A stretch of DNA of 64,000 nt from assembly GCA_007644065.1 (NCBI GenBank), contig VJWN01000002.1, forward strand, positions 1,327,831 through 1,391,830. The letters are read 5' to 3'. The position numbers and the translations under genes are program-made. The notes beneath the pieces were generated by a model. It made no database searches. It was not told the DNA's origin and was given only the letters and a program-made list of their open reading frames with translations. This DNA comes from Margaritispora aquatica. Its lineage: Eukaryota > Ascomycota > Leotiomycetes > Helotiales > Discinellaceae. Of this stretch, positions 46,323-57,287 are shown in pieces (positions within the stretch are counted from its first letter, which is position 1; each line of letters begins with the position of its first letter).

Positions 46323-47255
46323 CTAAAACGAGAAAAATGGCAACCTCTTTGCCACAAAATAAGTCCAATACAAGATCGCGTTGTCCGAGCTAGGTATTCC
46401 TACCAAATTCTCAGCGATGGCACCTAAGATCCAATCGCTATAGAGCGCGCCCAAGAAAGCCATAGCTCCTAATACAGCAAAAAGCACACCAATTCCCGAA
46501 TATCCAAGTGCGGAAAAAGCTCCCACCTCGCCATCGCCTAACAGAAACCCCACCATAATGACAACAGCCAGTACCGCGAAGGTGGCTATCACCGTACCGA
46601 AAACAAGCGTTATACGCTCAACGGTACGATTGTCGCCAATCACCTGGATTACTAGGCTCAAAAGCCCAGTCAACCCAACGATTACACCTGGTACATAGAG
46701 AATCGTCCACCAGAGAATGCGTTGAGGTCGCTTTCTACGCTTTGCGCTCGGTGTAAGCGAAACCCTGCTTCCCTCCGCCATCTCAATGAGCCCTTCTGCT
46801 TCCTCCTTTTTGTCCTTCTCGGTATGCCCTATCAGGCTGGCGGCGTGCACACTCAGACATCCAAGCGCTACACTTAACACCAATTTCCAGACTGCCATGA
46901 CAATGAATTGCCATCTGCCTTTACACCTTATAATGGTGAGGACAGAAACGACGAATGTGGCAAGTAGACCGATAGCTGAGAGAATAAGATCGAGGTATTT
47001 GTGGGTGTTTTTCTGGCAGGTCCACGGAGAGCGTCCGGCTGCGAGCATAGCAACGGCATAGTAAGTTAAAATGTGTGAAGCGAAGCCAATACTACCATAT
47101 GGCAGTGAGTAGCATTGTATTTCTTCTTTGATAGTAAGCGTCCCGTTCGTGTAGCCGTTGTGAAGCCAGTCATTGACTGTGTTTGCGAAATTTGATGCTG
47201 AAACCAGGGGAGCAAATGTGCTTGCAACAAATACTAAGAAAATGATGAATCTCAT
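46323..47255 (-). CDS. Polytopic membrane protein, unknown function
   Basis: Single exon, 310 aa, starting MRFIIFLVFVASTF, a signal peptide or first span. After an extracellular stretch with an N-glycosylation site (NGTL) come about six hydrophobic spans, near residues 53-75, 88-110, 117-142, 181-206, 215-240 and 246-272. Between spans 3 and 4 is a charged cytosolic loop with KRRKRPQR. I recognise no transport or enzyme motif. The layout recalls uncharacterised fungal membrane proteins often found near secondary-metabolite or defence genes, but I claim no function. Stop and start are unambiguous, and no intron is needed. Confidence 0.75.
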   Translation of the reverse strand: MRFIIFLVFVASTFAPLVSASNFANTVNDWLHNGYTNGTLTIKEEIQCYSLPYGSIGFASHILTYYAVAMLAAGRSPWTCQKNTHKYLDLILSAIGLLATFVVSVLTIIRCKGRWQFIVMAVWKLVLSVALGCLSVHAASLIGHTEKDKKEEAEGLIEMAEGSRVSLTPSAKRRKRPQRILWWTILYVPGVIVGLTGLLSLVIQVIGDNRTVERITLVFGTVIATFAVLAVVIMVGFLLGDGEVGAFSALGYSGIGVLFAVLGAMAFLGALYSDWILGAIAENLVGIPSSDNAILYWTYFVAKRLPFFSF

Positions 47256-49056
47256 AATGAGTGTTTTCTATTTTCAGCCATGATAAATGAGTCTCAATAG
47301 AACGCCGAGAATCCATCGCAACTTTATATCATGCCATTCAAACAAGGCTACACAATCGAGTTCACGAAGTCAGCCCAAATTATTGCACATGGCAGCTTGT
47401 GATGCGGAGCCAGGCTGGGAGTATCTCGGTGAAGTGGTGTGCCATCGTTGAGCCTTATTGATAGGTAGACTTCAGAAATAGCTCTCAATATGTGATTTGG
47501 TGTTGTGGCTGCATAATCGACACAACTCGATCAATCAGCTCGGTGGCTTAGCCGAGATGCAGCAAAAGTAGAATGCGGCTTTGCGAAAGTACCATTTAAT
47601 CAACTCTAATCGCTTGATATGTCTAATTTTTTTTTTTTTTTGAAAGATTGTCTTTTTAAGATCTGCTAGAGGGCGGTCGAATCATATAAATTATAACCAA
47701 GCATAGTCTTGCTGTGTATCTGTATGTGTTTGCTGTTGGGGAAAATTCAAGCTCCCATAGAGTGCAGACTGTCTTCGAGAATTAGGGTTTATTGCTAGTC
47801 TATCTGGTGACAGTAGGTCAACCCAATGTGAAATTGAGAGCACCAAAAGATAGGTTTTGACTAATTGTTAGCATTTCATCGATATAACAATCAAACTCGT
47901 AGACGTAAAGCTAGACATGATGTTTTCGTGATAACCGTCTCTTTCAAGGAAATTTTGGTATTTATGATGTATTCCCACAGAAAATTGACCAAAAGAGACA
48001 ATAGTTGCTGGGATGAAATTTCATGTCAACATTTCTCAACGAGATAGAGGGTGCAACTTGGGCGAGTTATCTCCTTCATCTTTGACCAAGGGGTTGAGAT
48101 GGTATATAAACTGAATGTGAAAATTGGATGTTGAGAAATATCTATTCAAATAGATGTATTGAGTTGATCAGTCTAGAAAATACGATCGGCAAAGGGTGAA
48201 AAGCAGTACGGTGGCTTTCTGAGACATATTGAGCAGTCTTTGCAGCTTTGATCAGGAGAAATTAAGGATGAGACAATTGGCTAATCTCTCACCTGGTAGC
48301 CTTTTTAATGAACAGCCTGCCTATGCAAACAATCCGATGAGGACTTAATTGATGCTGTGAAGTGTTGACTGTTCATATCATATTGAAAGGTGCCATTTGA
48401 GGCCCATTGACGCCCTACGTTTCAGGCTCTAAAAATGCCTCAGGAAAGATCTGCTGAGAGGGGTTTCCTTGCGCATTGATGTCAATACATATATACTAGC
48501 AAGGATTTTGGAGGCGAACAAAAACTGTTGACGATGAATTGAGCAGAGGGTCGACTCATGTCATACATTACTTCTAAGCTTTTCGCTACACACAGAGCTC
48601 GATCCGTGAATGTACGCTAGCTCTTAGCAGCCTAGGACGATATTTTCTCCAAGCTTCGCAACACAATGTAGTCTGCTCATCTCGTGTTCCCCAAGATCGG
48701 CGCACTGCCAAGAGCCCGCATAAACGTCACTTGCAGTGAGCAACCGTCTCGTATAGCTATTATGACGTGAGACTTAAGGGAAGACTGCAGATGTCGATGC
48801 AAAAATAGAAAGGACAGGGAATCAGTACGAGATGATCCCGAGGGTCAGTTGATGCAATTGCAAATAATACGGAACCAGGTGACAAGATGCGAGTACAAGA
48901 AAATCATATAAGAGAGCAACTGGTCGCAACGGAATGAGCTTCATCAATCCTCAACCATTGCTTGAAAAAGACCAAAGGCAAAAGAAAGTAAAAACGCATA
49001 TCTTTCTCAACATAAATTCTTCTCTGTACCACACCAAGACCATTATCTAGATCAAT
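47256..49056. other. Intergenic region, 1.8 kb, divergent
   Basis: A/T-rich, with a T13 run near 47629-47641. The right end is the promoter of the cerato-platanin gene, with a TATA-like CATATAAGAG about 155 bp before the ATG and a C/A-rich leader. No gene is supported inside. Confidence 0.5.
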
Positions 49057-49464
49057 ATGCAGCTCACCGGAACATTCCTTGCCCTCCTCTCTGCAGTCTC
49101 TGCAATCACCGTTTCCTACGACACCGGTTACGATGATGGCTCTCGATCCCTCGCGGTCATCTCATGCTCTGATGGATCAAACGGCCTACTCACCAAAGGC
49201 TATACCACACAGTCATCCCTGCCCTCATTTCCACGCATCGGAGGTGCATCCGTAATAGCAGGGTGGGGCTCTGCATCGTGCGGAACCTGCTGGGCTCTCA
49301 GCTGGAATGGCAACACTCTCAATGTGTTGGCCGTTGATCATGCGGACACGGGCTTCAATATTGCCCAAGCTGCCATGGATCAGCTGACGGGTGGTCGAGC
49401 AGTCGAGTTGGGCAGAATAGATGCGAGCTATACACAGGTTGATGCTTCAGTCTGCGGGTTGTAG
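49057..49464 (+). CDS. Cerato-platanin family secreted protein
   Basis: Single exon, 135 aa. Signal peptide [16 protein letters not shown] is followed by the compact cerato-platanin fold: [20 protein letters not shown] at the mature N-terminus, [40 protein letters not shown], and a final VCGL. The four cysteines match the two disulphides of the family. These small secreted proteins bind chitin oligomers, loosen cell walls and act as elicitors; some are phytotoxic to host tissue. The gene lies immediately beside an AT-rich, RIP-like tract that starts about 125 bp after its stop codon. Length agrees with the family. Confidence 0.95.
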   Translation: MQLTGTFLALLSAVSAITVSYDTGYDDGSRSLAVISCSDGSNGLLTKGYTTQSSLPSFPRIGGASVIAGWGSASCGTCWALSWNGNTLNVLAVDHADTGFNIAQAAMDQLTGGRAVELGRIDASYTQVDASVCGL

Positions 49465-49589
49465 AGGACATAGTTCGTGGGAGTTGGACAAGCATAACGA
49501 TGAGAAGTATTGGTCTGGTCGTGGGAAGCATGTTGTGCGTACAATGGCAGTGGTGGAATATTATTTGGTGTCGTTGTAAATTAGAGAAT

Positions 49590-49925
49590 AGATATAAAAA
49601 AGATATTTATAAATTTTTTTATTATTATTAAAGTATTTACAAAAATCTACGGAAACCCCTTTAAAAATAAAAAAATAGTTTATAAACTTTAGACTTTATA
49701 AATAAAAAGTTATTATTTAGAATACCTTACTATCTTTTAATAATATATTAAAAGTAAACTAAAGCGATAAAGATTTTAAAGACTAGTTTTACTAAAGGCT
49801 ATTAAAATCCTTTAAAGATAAACTAATAAGCTATTTTAAAGCTAAAACTTTTTAAAAACTTAAAATTCTTATAATATCGATTTAAAAAAAATTAACGAAA
49901 AAAAAGAATAAAACTATTTATTAGA
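49590..49925. repeat. AT-rich tract resembling a RIP-mutated repeat
   Basis: About 330 bp consisting almost wholly of A and T with TTTAAAG, TATTAAAA and TTTATAAA words. It begins abruptly and ends sharply at 49925, where normal base composition returns. This is the look of repeat-induced point mutation in Pezizomycotina. No open frame is left. Confidence 0.65.
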
Positions 49926-50703
49926 ATCAGTGGGTTCAGGGACGTGTAAATGTAGTACGCGGTCAGGACGCGCCATAGTGTGGAGCCAACCACGTGCAGA
50001 CGTGTTGGTGACTAAGCGGTAGTGTGGATATAGTCAAGCTTCAAGGTTTTACCTCCGAAGTTCTTTAGTCAATATAAGCTGTGTCAACCCTGCCCTAAAC
50101 GTAGCCATTGGAGTGTGATACTTAGAGGTTCATTCCCTAACTAGGTGTCCCTTCTCAATACTATTATTATATACTAATATTTAATTTGGAAATAGACGCA
50201 TAAAAAACGTTTAGTTTTACTAGCTTTTATTGATAAATCTAGCTTTTTCATCCACCTTTATTAACGTTTCTACTCCCGTAAGGTGAAATTTCAATCATAC
50301 AATCGACCTTTGCGCAAAAGGTACGTATCCAACTCCGATTTGAAAGCAATATTGCCCATATCTTCATTCTCTCGGACATTTCTAATCATCACATACATGT
50401 CGACACGGTCAAGAGCAACGGTCGAGAAAGAATTTTCCATTCAGGTACTGATTCTTGTCGGAAAATCTTTTTACTTTTTATCTAGGACCACTTTGAACGC
50501 CACTGATCCATATTATCCGACTCTTCCATTATACTGCTTTCCCATTATACTGCTCTCCCATCATGCTAATTCCGTTATCATCATATCGGCTTCTTCGTAT
50601 CAAGAGGCTGCTTGATTAAAGACGGCGAGAAGAATCAAATCTGGATGCCGGTGGCACAGAAGATCTGCGAGTATCTGCTCTATTATAAGTACAAGGATCT
50701 AAA
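49926..50703. other. Region between AT-rich tract and small secreted protein gene
   Basis: 49926-50160 has normal composition and could be part of a transposable element (for example an LTR remnant), though no boundaries were found. A second AT-rich patch covers about 50160-50280. Near 50527-50565 the words CCCATTATACTGCT and CCATTATACTGCT repeat. A plus-strand frame at 50283-50615 starts with GTG and is not supported as a gene. Confidence 0.4.
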
Positions 50704-51247
50704 TTATTCATCTACCACATCTGTCACATACCCATAAGCGGTGCTGCTGATCACGTTGGTGCAGCTGAAACTGTGGGACGTCCAGGGCACGCAGTTGCCA
50801 ACCGGATTGTTGTAGATATCGACAAGGAGACCGGAGTTGGCGTACCATGCTAGAAGCCAGGGATTAGCAGGAATCTGTTTGAGCCTTGGGTGTGTACTCA
50901 CTCATGTGAACATTGGCGTTGTGCTAGATCATATAAGTTAGTACATACCAATCAAGCCTCGGGTATAGACTCACGATCTCTACCACAGTAGGATAGGAGT
51001 TGGGGCTCAGCTCGCAGCCCTCGCAACGGACACCATAGTCATCACTGATATCATCCGAATCTGAAAGTACGAGCTGGCCGTTGAATTCGCCACAGCTTGC
51101 TGATCCAGCGGTGTGATACCACTGGTTCTGAGTGTCGCAACCCGGGTCGCAAATAGTGGGTACAACCATAACAAGATACAGGTAAAAGTCAGCGGCCACA
51201 AAATGAACGAGTCCAACAGTAGCGACGAGGAGAGAAATAGCGCGCAT
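50704..51247 (-). CDS. Small cysteine-containing secreted protein (effector-like), unknown
   Basis: Three exons on the minus strand: 51247-50975, 50923-50902, 50849-50704, giving 146 aa. Introns (51 and 52 nt) both start GTGAGT and end in CTAG, with a TACTAAC branch site in the first. The signal peptide is MRAISLLVATVGLVHFVAA; the mature part has seven cysteines (CDPGC, SC, RCEGC, NC, SC). The sequence ends VTDVVDE. No membrane span or GPI signal is visible. No family was recognised. Position beside a RIP-like tract and an inverted-repeat element fits the usual setting of fungal effector candidates. That role is inference only. Confidence 0.72.
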
Positions 51248-51604
51248 TTTGAGGTTGAAGTTGAGGAGATACGTTGTTGGTATAAGGAATGGTTAGTCTG
51301 GTGTGATGTTCTTCTCTGAGGAAGAGGCGCCCTATCGTCTTTAAACCTTTCCTTCTCTGCTCTCGGCCTCCTGTCCTTTGATCGGCATCTGAATGTGTTG
51401 CCTATCTCTCCTTTCGGTCGTCCTTCAATCGTCATCTCCGTATGCTGCCTGTGTTCTCGCTCTATATTCTACCGACGAATTCGAATTTCTTGATAGAAAA
51501 CCTAGCATTCGTTCCAACAAATCCCATGCTACATTATTGACAAGTGCTCTTTAGTCGTTAAAGAAAAGATATTACTGGTTTGCTTTGCTCGATTACGTAT
51601 CCCC
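51248..51604. other. Promoter side of the secreted-protein gene, up to the inverted-repeat element
   Basis: C/T-rich 5' flank of the minus-strand gene followed by unremarkable sequence. No further feature is seen. Confidence 0.4.
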
Positions 51605-52144
51605 TGAGCTAAGTGAGCTGTTGCGAAGAGGCAAAGCAATCGTTCTGGGATCGTTGAGCTTTATTCCACCGGTTAGTCGCCGGTTATACGACTCCGGCTG
51701 CTTGTAGGGTCACAGACAGGGGAGAGAAATAAAATACCAACAAGAAGCGCAACCTTCTAATAGGCTTAAACAACCCTGCTTATAACCCTGGAGGAACTCG
51801 GAGTCTCAGACTTGTGAAAAGGGCGAGAACAGTCTATTGGCTATATCCTATGTATTCAACTGTTATGCTTGGGAATAAGATATCATACTGACTTTATTTT
51901 GAACCCTTTCCATCTGCCTGGCATATACATTGATTTGATATATCGCTATCAAAATTGTATATCGCTGGACGTCAGCGAGAATAACACACAAGGCAGCAAC
52001 TTGATATGTAAAGAGCTTCCTTAAACAGACTCGCCTCCTTTCTGCAGCGACTGGGCCTTGAAGGTACAGATTTGATATCAAGTGATCGATTGAAACAGGA
52101 AAAAGTGCGTTGCTTTGCCTCTTTACAACAGCTCACTTAGCTCA
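51605..52144. mobile_element. MITE-like element with ~37-bp terminal inverted repeats
   Basis: The left end 51605-51642 starts TGAGCTAAGTGAGCTGTTG, followed after two bases by AAGAGGCAAAGCAA. The right end 52108-52144, read on the other strand, has the same 19 bases, two differing bases and the same 14 bases. The 540-bp interior has no coding capacity. Just outside, both ends share an ATCC word, so the true termini may be a few bases further out; no clear target-site duplication was found. This is the structure of a non-autonomous DNA transposon. The superfamily cannot be named from one copy. Confidence 0.8.
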
Positions 52145-52759
52145 AGGATCAGTCACTGAGCCAAGCACCCCGGGAGATAGAGGACCGCGAACCGCACAAA
52201 TCGACAACATCTAAGGGTTTGCCCTTACTTCGGGAGCTAGGCTAATCTAATACTACAAACAATCTTGTTCAAGAGAAAGTGTCAGAGTAGAGATCAACCT
52301 CTGATCTTTCGTTGTGTTGAGATTTGAGAAGAAACAGCAACTGGTAGACTTGTGACAAGCTTTTGGTCAAGACGGCTTGTTTTGCGGTAACAACGAGTTA
52401 TCGGAGCGCGTACGAGCAGAGCGAATCGGGTAAAGTCCTTTCTCGAACGATGATTGGAAGAAATACGACGAAGCACTGCTGGAGAATCTAGAGAAGTGGG
52501 AGCCGTCCGCCCGTCGGCCCGTCCCTATACTTGTTTCTGCGGATACTATCTGTATTTTGGCCCTGCATCCGCAAGAAGCTTAGCGAGATATCCCACACCC
52601 ACTCCGCATGCGAGCGGGCTTCAACTACGCCGCTTGCTAGGAACTCGATTTCCCTTCTTCAAACTCTGACCTAGTCTAAAGGGTGATATTCTCGAAGCTT
52701 GAGACAGACTGAGATTCGATTTTAGATTTTTAGTTATGAATACTCATAGACTATAATCC
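52145..52759. other. Intergenic region, 0.6 kb
   Basis: Between the inverted-repeat element and the 3' end of the RNA-repair-like gene. GC-richer patches occur near 52500-52620 (CCGTCCGCCCGTCGGCCCGTCC-like words). No gene is supported. Confidence 0.4.
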
Positions 52760-55700
52760 TTACTCAGAACCAATACCACTACCGAATAACAAATCCACCT
52801 TCTTCCTCCGATCCCAAACCTTAATCCCACTTGCCTCACCCCTTACATCCTTCCTCCTGACCCACACAACTCGATGCATAGGAATGAATTCCTCGTCTGT
52901 ACATTCGCTCTTCCACTTCCCCAAATCCATCTCCTTAACACCTACAAAACGATCCTCATATCCGATCAAGAAATCAGATATTGAGAGTGAAGCATCCCAC
53001 TTGATGCGGGCGATAATATCTTGTGCTGGGCGCAGGGAGTTGGAGGATTTTCGACTGTGGGATTTGGGGTAGTTTGGGAGCACAAGAGAGGGAGCAGATT
53101 CATCAAGGTCCATGGAATTGGTATGGACTTGTAATGGCTATATTCTATGAGATATTGTCTTCTTTGGAAACGAAACTCAACTGACCACTTTTTCACTCAC
53201 GGCGCCCCAGTCTCGCTCATCGGGTACCAGCCCTTGCTCCACGATCTTCTTCCGTGGTACGACCTCCATGTTGCACCAAACATGATCCTTTAGAGCACTC
53301 ATTTCTCTGCTATCCTTGACGCTCGATTCGAACTCCCTGACAACTGCAATGATCTTGCTCGTCAACAGCCTCTTCCTCTCAGCATCATCTTCGTGGGCTG
53401 AGATGCCAACAAGGTACACACCCTGCAGATTATCTGACAAGTTTGGCCCTAGAGGCAAGAGGGGACTCCGGAAACGAGCCGGCCAAACTCTGGCATCGAT
53501 ACCAGAATGACGACCAAGGCCGACGAGGAGTCTCGTCATTTTGCTTTCCAAACCACCCACAACCTCACGAACCTTATCGCTGCCGATTTCTTCAATATCC
53601 CAGATATCTATCGAAATTCTCACAAATGCGCCGAAATTGCTCATAAACTCAGCGATGACGTCGTTCTTCGACCGCAAACACCATTCCCAATCTCCTTTCT
53701 CGAGACGCTTACTTGCGAGAGTGAACTCGGATGTGAATGTCTGAGCTGAGAGGCGAGTACAGCTTGATGCCACGTTGGGTCGTGCTGTAGGTGTGTGAAT
53801 AGCATGGATGAAAACTGCTTCTCGTGCTGCACGTATGGGCTTAGTGTCTATCTCCGGGTCGGTGATGATGTCTCTAGCCCAATCGAAATCGGCGTAGTAA
53901 TTGAGGAAGGTCTGAATAGTTGTTGCTGGTGATACGGGGATAGCATCGCTGGTAGAAGTTGAGGCAATAAGCTTTACAACTCGGTTGAGCATTAGAGATA
54001 GATGTATACCACCTAGATAACCGAATTTTGCAGAATAGAGACCTCGTCGCTTGAGGAAGAGTGAGAGAAAACGATGGGCTAAGCGATATGAAGAGAGATC
54101 CGAAACTGTGTTGAGCAAATATGCGGTATCTCGATAGGTGTTGAGAGGTCGAACCGAGGAAGGCGATAGTCGAGATATCAGAGCACTGTCGAAGACAAAT
54201 ATCGCTAGGTTCGGAGTAGGTTTCGTCTTATGATATCTATGTTGACTTAGCATTAATTTAGAACCCCGCATGAAATAGACCGAACGTACCTTTCAACGAG
54301 CTCAGGAGCCTGGCAATACTGCAAATCAAATTTAATTCCTAAGACGACAAGCTCAACAATTGAAACCAGAGAGTTTACAAAATGTACTCCGTTGAAGTCA
54401 TTTCCATCTTCCTGCTGCACAGCCAGCTCCTGAAGACGAGTGCTAGCAAAATCAAAGAAAACTTTTGGTGGAACTGATCCGATTGCTAAGACATCCACAT
54501 CCGAATCTGCCAAGTAGGTGTCCATAAGATAGCTGCCAAGGGGTGCGATTATGAGATTCTTAAGGTTGCTATCTTTAGAAATGGTTTCGTGTAGTAGTGC
54601 GAGTGCATATGTTCGTTGCCTTCGGTCAATAGGCGTTGGCAAGAACGATTGGATGAGAGGATTCAAGTCCGTCGAATCTTCGATAATACCAATCTGACTG
54701 GCTTGAGCGGAGGGGATGGCTACATGGCTGTTTTGTCCAACTCCGAGAGTCACACAAACACCATAATGATCACTTCCAACGTCCCCAAAGTCGTTCGGAA
54801 GACCGAATATGCCCGTTTCCTGGGCATGAACAAGTCCACCTTTCTTATACAGCACTCTGTCGTATCTCTGCGGGCTTCTATCAATCGGCGGCTCGGAGAT
54901 CGCAGCAAGAGGGTTACTTGATCTATCGAACGTACCGCCCTTCTCTCCTTCGACCAGATCTTCGTTCGTCAAGCCATCTAAATTGCAGACAATGAATGCA
55001 TCGTCCCAGATATTTAAATCTATGACTTTGTGAACCAGTTGGGCTGTCTCTGCTTTAATGATTCGTCTTGACAACGCTATCTGGATAGTTCGAGCTGATG
55101 TTGTGAGATTGAAGTCTCCAGCGACAATAACCTCTCGTGAGTCTGAAGCGTTGCGTATAGCTGCAAAATTTGTCACCTTCTCCATCTGTCGCATCTTAGC
55201 CATGACACTCTCGTCTGTAAGTGCACTTGAAAGATGCACATTGATCACCCTGACTGGATAGTCCACTAAGCAGATATCTAGCATAGATTTGTGACGTTCT
55301 TCAAAGTCTACCTTCGAATACCAAAATCGTTCTGAGCAGAGTGTCATTAAATTTCTATGGTTTGGAAGCAGTGAAGATGGCATATGCGATGCATAGGGGT
55401 AAGTTTGTTGTATAAATGGATCTGATAAGAGAAGAGGGAGAATCTCTGTATTGACTTCCTGTAGACATAGAACGCGGACTTGTGCTTGTGTGAACTCGGC
55501 TGCACTTCTGATTGATTGACTTATGAGATCTAGTCGGCTTATGAATGAAGGAGCTGTTGCTTCGGCCATGAGATTGTACGTCGCGACTGAAATTTCGAAA
55601 GAGCCTTTCCTCATCTGTTCTGGCCTTGAAGGTTCAATTCTCGTTTGTGTCCACCCAGTGCCACAATCAAACGAAAAACAGTTGCTATAACCGTCATAAA

Positions 55701-56304
55701 TCTTGCGAGAGCTGTGAGAAGCAATTCCTTCATCCGGAACGGCTCCAAAATCTAGCTCTTCGACAATCCTCATCTCTCCAGTCGGCTCTCGCTTCAACAC
55801 AACTAGACTTCTCGCATCCCAAGCAACGCCTGCTAAGCCTCCGACCTTCTCAGTCAAACGCTCAAGCTGAGTGCCAGTCAAAGCAGCTTGTCCAATTGTC
55901 ATGTGAGGTCGAAATGTGCCATCATGGGTCCCTTCACTGTCGTCACAGCCCAAGGAATTGGCGAGGGAACCCCTCAGCTGGCAAATAGCGGACTCCGATT
56001 CAGAACTCGGTTTGAGGAAAACTGTAGCATTCCTTCGATGTGTGAAGGAGTCTACTTGGTTTAAATTGACTTGCAATTTTTCATTCTGGCGGTCGAGAAG
56101 GTGTTGTCGAAGAATCGAAACTGCTGCTGGAAGCTGTGATGATTCTACAAACGGATATAGGAGATTGATATGAGGTTCCCATTTCCGAAACGCTTTATCA
56201 TGTAGCTTTCGCAGAGAATTGATTTCTGGACGTAAATTTTCAGGTGCAACTATCGCAATGGCTGTCGCTGTCGAGATGAGCTTAAATTGAGAAGAAGCCG
56301 CCAT
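52760..56304 (-). CDS. Multidomain RNA-end processing/repair protein: 2H + EEP + nucleotidyltransferase/PAP + MJ1316 (RCE/DUF504)
   Basis: Three exons on the minus strand: 56304-54290, 54236-53201, 53137-52760, total 1142 aa. Introns of 53 and 63 nt are GT-AG and restore ELVER-YHKTKP and DWGA-PLQVHT. Residues 1-190 form a 2H phosphoesterase-like domain with HIN (45-47) and HMT (134-136). Residues ~237-520 are an EEP domain with Asn244, Glu283, His357, GDFN (396-399) and SDH (511-513) all present. Residues ~560-1010 are a pol-beta/poly(A)-polymerase unit with GS (590-591), Asp602, Asp604 and Asp660. The C-terminal ~1053-1135 is the MJ1316 domain (RIKWDASLSISDFLIGYEDR, then FIPMHRVVWVRR). By family, these parts would open or trim 2',3'-cyclic or modified RNA ends, add nucleotides and recognise the end. 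The combined role is inference. Confidence 0.88.
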
Positions 56305-56824
56305 GATAGCTCTTAAAATATTGTTAATTGGACACTGGACAGCTTAATCCTGTCAATTAGAGGAGGGAGAGATTGAAAAGGATTTGCATTTCGCATGCTC
56401 TTTAGATATTCGTCGTTAAGATGATAGCAAGGCGCAGCAATTTCTCCTGAAGCCTACCTGTGATTCATTGCCGGGTCGATGACTCAGAAGTATCTTTGTT
56501 TCATCAGCTAGCGATAATGAAAGGCATTTTTGAGCTGTAGCTTTAATAAAAATGAACCGCGTAGACAGACACATCCCACTCGGGATGCAATGCATTCGCT
56601 ATCAAGTCGGGCAGAGATGCAGGTGGGAAGGAAAGAATGTGTGGTCAAAACCTAGGAAGATAAGTGCTAAGAGTTTATGCCGAGGTCTAGCCGATCTCCT
56701 ACATATCTCCTCGTCCTCCAGAGAAATGGAACACTTTGTAAAAAGTTCAATCAACCACCCATTTCCAATATTCCAGTCATAAAACTGTCCAAAATCGCCC
56801 AGTTAACCTTTCTTATGGCCACGC
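56305..56824. other. Intergenic region, 0.5 kb
   Basis: Promoter of the RNA-repair-like gene and 3' flank of the small Cys-tail gene. No further feature is seen. Confidence 0.5.
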
Positions 56825-57287
56825 TTAAGAACAACAATTCGTACACAAACAACAACAAGTCAAGCAGGCCCAGCACTTATTCGACCTCACTTCCTCTCGC
56901 TCTTCTTGTTCCCTCCCCACCTCCCTCGCCCTAACATCAGCTTTCCGTTTCGCCTTCTCTTCTTTCGTCTCTGATCCCTTTTCGGCTTTCCTAGGCTTAT
57001 CTAGATATACGGTATCAGTTTCCGTTCTAACGTTAAGCAAGAGATAGAAGAGACGAACCATCAGGATCCATTCCAGCAGCTATCCTCCTCTCCCTTCGAA
57101 TCTGTGCCCACCTCTGCACGCCTTTCAATTGCTCTCTCTCCTCTGGCGTTAAGCTCTCGATGTCTGCACGTAGTTGAGGCTGTTGGTTGACCAGCTTTTG
57201 GCCGGTCCCATTGGCAGTGGCGGGATTCTGCATTTTTCGTAGACTTCGAGGATTATTGCGGATGCCAAAGGTTCGTGATGCGAACAA
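56825..57287 (-). CDS. Small charged protein with cysteine-cluster tail
   Basis: Two exons on the minus strand: 57287-57059 and 57000-56825, giving 134 aa. The 58-nt intron runs GTTCGT to ATCTAG and joins GMDPD to DKPRKAEKG. The start MFASRTFGIRNNPRSLRK could be a mitochondrial-type presequence; a shorter start at MQNPATANG is possible. The middle has a helical, charged region (LTPEEREQLKGVQRWAQIRR) and a Lys/Glu-rich linker. The end, CWACLTCCCLCTNCCS, has eight cysteines and resembles CYSTM or other palmitoylated or membrane-dipping tails. No function is known to me. The alternative acceptor ending GTTAG breaks the frame. Confidence 0.6.

Noticed and set aside
47629..47641. T13 run
   Set aside because: Simple homopolymer in an A/T-rich intergenic region; no further structure.
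49926..50160. Possible solo LTR between the two AT-rich patches
   Set aside because: Normal composition between AT-rich patches is suggestive, but no TG...CA ends, second copy or target duplication could be shown.
50283..50615. 110-codon plus-strand frame after the AT-rich tract
   Set aside because: Starts with GTG, contains a short DNA repeat and lacks protein-like composition.
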